From Streptomyces sp. NBC_01707 (lineage in GTDB: Bacteria > Actinomycetota > Actinomycetes > Streptomycetales > Streptomycetaceae): DNA of 64,000 nucleotides. The translations under genes were made by a program, and so were the position numbers. Of this stretch, positions 61,386 through 64,000 are shown piece after piece. Under the pieces are notes generated by a model. The model was not told the DNA's origin, did no database searches, and was given only the letters and a program-made list of their open reading frames with translations. Location of the stretch: NCBI RefSeq assembly GCF_041438805.1, contig NZ_CP109190.1, positions 5,766,001-5,830,000 of the forward strand. Direction: 5' to 3'. Positions within the stretch are counted from its first letter, which is position 1. Each line of letters starts with the position of its first letter.

Positions 61386-62212
61386 CGGTGGCCGGACTGA
61401 CGCAGGCGGCCTGCAAGGAAGAGGCGCGGGTCTCGTTCGGGAAGGTCGCCGAGTTCCAAAAGCGCGGCGCGGTCCACTTCCACGCGGTCGTCCGCATCGA
61501 CGGACCGGACGGGCCCGACACCCCGGCCCCGGCCTGGGCCACCGTCGAACTCCTCGACGACGCGATCCGGGCCGCCGCCACACGCGCCACGGTTCCCGTC
61601 CCTTCCGCCGGCCGATTCCCCGCCCGGACGCTGCGCTGGGGAACACAGATCGACGTGCAGCCCATCGGCGCCCTTGAAGGCCAGGCCGACGTCAGCGAAC
61701 AGGCCGTGGGGGCCTACGTCGCCAAATACGCCACCAAGGCAGCAGAGACCACCGGCACCCTCGACCGCCGCATCGGCGAACTCCGCGAACTCGACCTCCA
61801 CCCCCACCTGCCCGACCACACCCGACGTCTGATCGAGGCCTGCTGGGACCTGGACACCGCCTACCCGGAACGACTGCTCGCCCACTGGTCCCACATGCTC
61901 GGCTTCCGCGGCCACTTCTCCACCAAAACACCCCGCTACTCGACCACCCTCGGAGCCCTGCGCGGAGCACGCGCCGACTGGCGGGCCCAGCAAGAACGCC
62001 GGGAACGCGGCCTCGGACCCCTCGACCAGGACGACGACCAGACAGAGGACACCACCCTGGTCATCGCCCACTGGGAGTACGCCGGACAGGGCCACACCCC
62101 CGGCGAATCCTGGCTCGCCCAATCCATCGCCAACGAGATCAGGCAAAACCGCGAACTTGCCCGAGAGAACCGCACCGAACTGGAAGCCTTCGACACCGCG
62201 GGGGAGTGGTGA
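61376..62212 (+). pseudogene. Truncated RepSA-type replication initiator
   Basis: About 270 residues of the C-terminal part remain, from LTQAACKEEARVSFGKVAEFQKRG on. The HUH-type motif VHFHAVVR (His at frame positions 34 and 36) and GAYVAKYATKAAETTG with the nucleophilic Tyr region are kept. Full RepSA proteins of pSAM2-type elements are considerably longer, so the front is lost where it meets the truncated regulator. RepSA starts rolling-circle replication of the excised element; this copy should be inactive. Its stop is 2 bases before the xis ATG. Confidence 0.85.
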
Positions 62213-62214
62213 CC

Positions 62215-62424
62215 ATGGAACGGCTGCTCACTGTTGACCAGGTCGCCGAACTTCTCGGCACCACCGTCCGGTTCCCCCGGCGGCTCATCGAGGAACGCCG
62301 AATCACCTTCGTGAAGGTAGGCCGACACGTCCGCATCCCCGAGAGAGCCGTCACCGCCTTCATCGACGCCCACACCTTCGAGCCGGTCGCTCGTCGCTCG
62401 GCTGGCCTTCGGAGGGTCGCCTGA
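62215..62424 (+). CDS. xis: Excisionase (Xis), winged-helix DNA-binding protein
   Basis: 69 residues from ATG at 62215 with GGGGGAG upstream. LLTVDQVAELLGTTVRFPRRLIEERRITFVKVGRHVRIPE is the MerR-like/excisionase winged helix. It directs the integrase toward excision. It follows the RepSA remnant by 2 bases, and its stop overlaps the int start (TGATG), the normal pSAM2 order. Confidence 0.92.
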   Translation: MERLLTVDQVAELLGTTVRFPRRLIEERRITFVKVGRHVRIPERAVTAFIDAHTFEPVARRSAGLRRVA

Positions 62425-63551
62425 TGGCGAACAGGAAGGGCAACCGTCGGCGTTTTGGTTCGGTCCGGCAACTCAAGTCAGGTCGTTGGCAGGCTCGGTA
62501 CCGCGACCCTGTGACCGGGCAGCTTCGCAGTGCCGAGCAGACCTACGCGACGAAGACGGACGCGGAAGTCGCGCTGACGCACATTGAGGCGGACATCTCG
62601 CGCGGCCAGTGGGAAGTCCCGGACAAGCGGGCCGTTCCGTTCGCCGAGTACGCCGATGCGTGGCTGCGGGACCGAAAGCTGGCTGCCCGCAGCAGGGAAC
62701 GGAACGAGGCAGTGATCCGGCTGCACATCAGGCCGACGTTTGGTTCGGGATCTCTGGCCGACGTCACCACGTCCCGTGTCCGGGCCTGGCGTGGCCAGCT
62801 GCTCGCGGCCGGGGTGGGGGAGCCGACCGTCGTCAAGGCGTATCAGGTCCTTCGAGCCATCATGAACACGGCTGTTGACGATGAACTCGTTCGTCGTAAC
62901 CCCTGCCGGGTCAAGGGGGCCGATCGGTACGACGTGCCCGAGCGCCCGGTGTTGACCGTGGCCGAGGTGTACGCGGTGGCCGAGGCCATGGCGCCGCGCT
63001 ACCGGCTGCTCGTCCTGCTCGCGGCCTTCACCACACTGCGGTTCGGTGAGCTGGCGTCGCTGCGCCGCCGGGACATCGACACCGCCGGGCGGGTGGTCCT
63101 GGTGCAGCGCGCCCAGGCCGAGATGCAGGACGGCAAGCTGTTCGACAAGGCTCCGAAGTCGGCGGCCGGCGTCCGTCCCGTCGCCTTCCCGGACGAGATC
63201 CTGGCCGACGTCATTGAGCACCTGGAGCGCTACGCGGGGGCGGGCCGTGACGGCCACGTCTTCCTTGGCCCCCAGGGCGGACAGCTGCGGCGCAGCAACT
63301 TCCGGGACGACTGGATCAAGGCGCGCATGGATGCGGGCATCGCTGCCGATGTCCACTTCCACGATCTGCGGCACACGGGAAACACCCTGGCTGCTGCCGG
63401 GGCGAGCACGCGTGAGCTGATGACGCGCATGGGGCACAGCACCGCCCGTGCCGCGTTGATCTATCAGCACATGACTGCCGACCGGGACCGTGCGATCGCC
63501 GATCGGCTGGGGTCGATGATCCGCCAGCGGCAGGGAGACGCCGGGACGTAG
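62424..63551 (+). CDS. int: Tyrosine-recombinase integrase (Int)
   Basis: 375 residues starting at ATG 62424 inside the xis stop. N-terminal arm-binding domain (GSVRQLKSGRWQARYRDP), core-binding SAM-like domain (about 72-160), and catalytic domain with the full set: R206 (TTLRFGEL), K245, H313-x-x-R316 (HDLRH), H338 (GHST) and Y347 (IYQH). It recombines attP and attB at the tRNA-Arg 3' end. Its gene ends 82 bases before repeat e, the usual place for Int beside attP. All catalytic residues are present, so it may be active. Confidence 0.96.
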   Translation: MANRKGNRRRFGSVRQLKSGRWQARYRDPVTGQLRSAEQTYATKTDAEVALTHIEADISRGQWEVPDKRAVPFAEYADAWLRDRKLAARSRERNEAVIRLHIRPTFGSGSLADVTTSRVRAWRGQLLAAGVGEPTVVKAYQVLRAIMNTAVDDELVRRNPCRVKGADRYDVPERPVLTVAEVYAVAEAMAPRYRLLVLLAAFTTLRFGELASLRRRDIDTAGRVVLVQRAQAEMQDGKLFDKAPKSAAGVRPVAFPDEILADVIEHLERYAGAGRDGHVFLGPQGGQLRRSNFRDDWIKARMDAGIAADVHFHDLRHTGNTLAAAGASTRELMTRMGHSTARAALIYQHMTADRDRAIADRLGSMIRQRQGDAGT

Positions 63552-63584
63552 TGGCACGTGTGTGGCACGGACGCGATCATGCGA

Positions 63585-63625
63585 AAGGGCCAGTTCGAGA
63601 GGATCAACCCTCTGAACTGGCCCTT
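63585..63625 (+). terminator. Terminator of int
   Basis: AAGGGCCAGTTC (63585-63596) pairs with GAACTGGCCCTT (63614-63625), and AGAGG with CCTCT inside, with one bulged G and a 6-base loop. It stands 34 bases after the int stop and 7 bases before repeat e. Confidence 0.85.
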
Positions 63626-63632
63626 AATGCTG

Positions 63633-63675
63633 TGCCCCCGGCAGGATTCGAACCTGCGACACCCGCTTTAGGAGT
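63633..63675 (-). repeat. att-like tRNA-Arg 3'-half repeat e (right end of the Int element)
   Basis: Identical to repeat d over all 43 nt. Right of it (from 63676) the sequence is TGGGAT..., not the AGCGG expected if the tRNA anticodon stem continued, so the tRNA is still incomplete here and the array should continue beyond the window. Confidence 0.9.
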
Positions 63676-63888
63676 GGGATTGGATCCTTGCCGGGGGATG
63701 CTCGATGATGACGGGTGGTGCTGTCTTACCTGGTCAGCGTCACCCGACATCGTGGACGATCCCGCTCATGACGTCTCGTGCCGAGCTATCCGCTCACGCA
63801 TCGCTCACGCACTTCGCGGCCACAGGCAGTCTGCGGTGGTTGCCTCCACTCGACGCGCCGCGCGCGGCCGTCACTCCTGACCCACCCC

Positions 63889-64000
63889 TCAGGACCGAGG
63901 GCGCACACCGTCGTCACACCCCGGACAGTCCTCTGTGTCGAGGGCCTGGACCGTCCGGCAGTGGTTGCAACTCCAGTGCGTCGGGCCAGGCGTCGCTTGA
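63889..64000 (-). CDS. Partial zinc-ribbon protein (C-terminal end) at the window edge
   Basis: The minus strand reads WSCNHCRTVQALDTEDCPGC, then about ten more residues and a stop at 63889-63891. CxxC-x11-CxxC is a zinc ribbon. The start lies beyond the window. Small zinc-ribbon proteins are frequent in Streptomyces integrative elements. It would belong to the next segment of the array. Confidence 0.45.
   Translation of the reverse strand, partial: QATPGPTHWSCNHCRTVQALDTEDCPGCDDGVRPRS

Larger units (their letters stand above)
43933..63675. mobile_element. tRNA-Arg accretion island with five direct attachment repeats
   Basis: Five same-direction copies of the 3' half of a tRNA-Arg(CCU) gene divide the region into segments of about 5.0, 6.5, 1.3 and 6.8 kb. 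Only the last has an integrase. Cargo is small, hypothetical or stress/regulatory genes with mixed base composition, unlike the orderly operons to the left. None of the copies has the tRNA 5' half, so the array should continue to the right to an intact tRNA. Left of 43.9 kb there is no sign of island genes. Confidence 0.85.
56825..63675. mobile_element. Degenerate pSAM2-like integrative element between identical att repeats
   Basis: Repeats d and e are identical over 43 nt and enclose 6.8 kb with Xis and Int next to the right repeat. The replication initiator RepSA has lost its N-terminus, and no FtsK-like transfer (TraSA), spread or KorSA genes remain, so it cannot transfer itself. A truncated regulator abuts the RepSA remnant at about 61.38 kb, marking the deletion. 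Excision should still be possible if Int and Xis work. Confidence 0.82.

Noticed and set aside
43933..63675. Complete tRNA genes at the five T-arm-like sites
   Set aside because: Each site has only the T-arm, variable region and 3' anticodon loop; acceptor 5' strand and D-arm are missing, so they are att repeats, not tRNAs.
63551..63880. Plus-strand ORF running through repeat e
   Set aside because: It reads through the int terminator and the tRNA-like repeat; such frames across att sites appear at every repeat and have no protein homology that I can see.

Overview
The window comes from a high-GC actinomycete, almost certainly a Streptomyces. Evidence: strong third-position GC bias, GTG and TTG starts behind GGAGG-type ribosome sites, a fused FbiC-type FO synthase with several luciferase-like (LLM) oxidoreductases, a DmdR/IdeR-type iron box, an XRE/DUF397 gene pair, an AfsR-like regulator, and a pSAM2-like RepSA-Xis-Int module at tRNA-Arg-like attachment cores. 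No complete tRNA, rRNA or CRISPR array is visible.

Region 1 (1-11.0 kb) looks catabolic. It holds the 3' part of a long-chain acyl-CoA ligase, a methyltransferase, a VOC protein, LLM and SDR oxidoreductases, a D-aminoacylase-type amidohydrolase, an aldehyde dehydrogenase and an APC permease. Four sites fitting CTGACGnnnCGTCAG with at most one mismatch flank the LLM/SDR genes. A fifth, perfect site lies 24 kb away, between a divergent SDR and a possible EthD-like gene (28.9 kb), so these loci probably share one regulator that is not encoded here. Region 2 (11.0-14.5 kb) is an iron locus: a siderophore-interacting protein is divergent, across a perfect iron box, from a penicillin-acylase-like DesG joined in frame to a DesH-like acyltransferase.

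Region 3 (14.6-43.9 kb) is ordinary chromosome: a LigD-type phosphoesterase with an HhH protein, an MFS exporter, a Tat-exported PHP hydrolase, a third LLM enzyme, a phosphodiester glycosidase, FbiC, an ADP-ribosylglycohydrolase, a sodium:solute symporter, the XRE/DUF397 pair, GPP34, an S11 peptidase with a very long acidic N-terminus, membrane and zinc-ribbon proteins, a DinB-like/PEP-mutase pair and an AfsR-like SARP.

Region 4 (43.9 kb to the end) is an accretion island. Five direct repeats match the 3' half of a tRNA-Arg(CCU) gene on the minus strand (43933, 48943, 55488, 56825, 63633). None has the tRNA 5' half, so the intact tRNA should lie right of the window. The last two repeats are identical over 43 nt and bound a decayed integrative element: lactococcin-972-like secreted peptide, membrane proteins, HD and ankyrin proteins, a Nudix (Pif-like?) protein, a truncated DUF5919-type regulator abutting a truncated RepSA, then Xis and Int. 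The older segments have no integrase and carry cargo: a SpoIIE phosphatase, an SDR with its MerR regulator and matching operators, an FG-GAP protein, a SUFU-domain protein, a DUF4262 protein, an Ig-like secreted protein and small hypotheticals.
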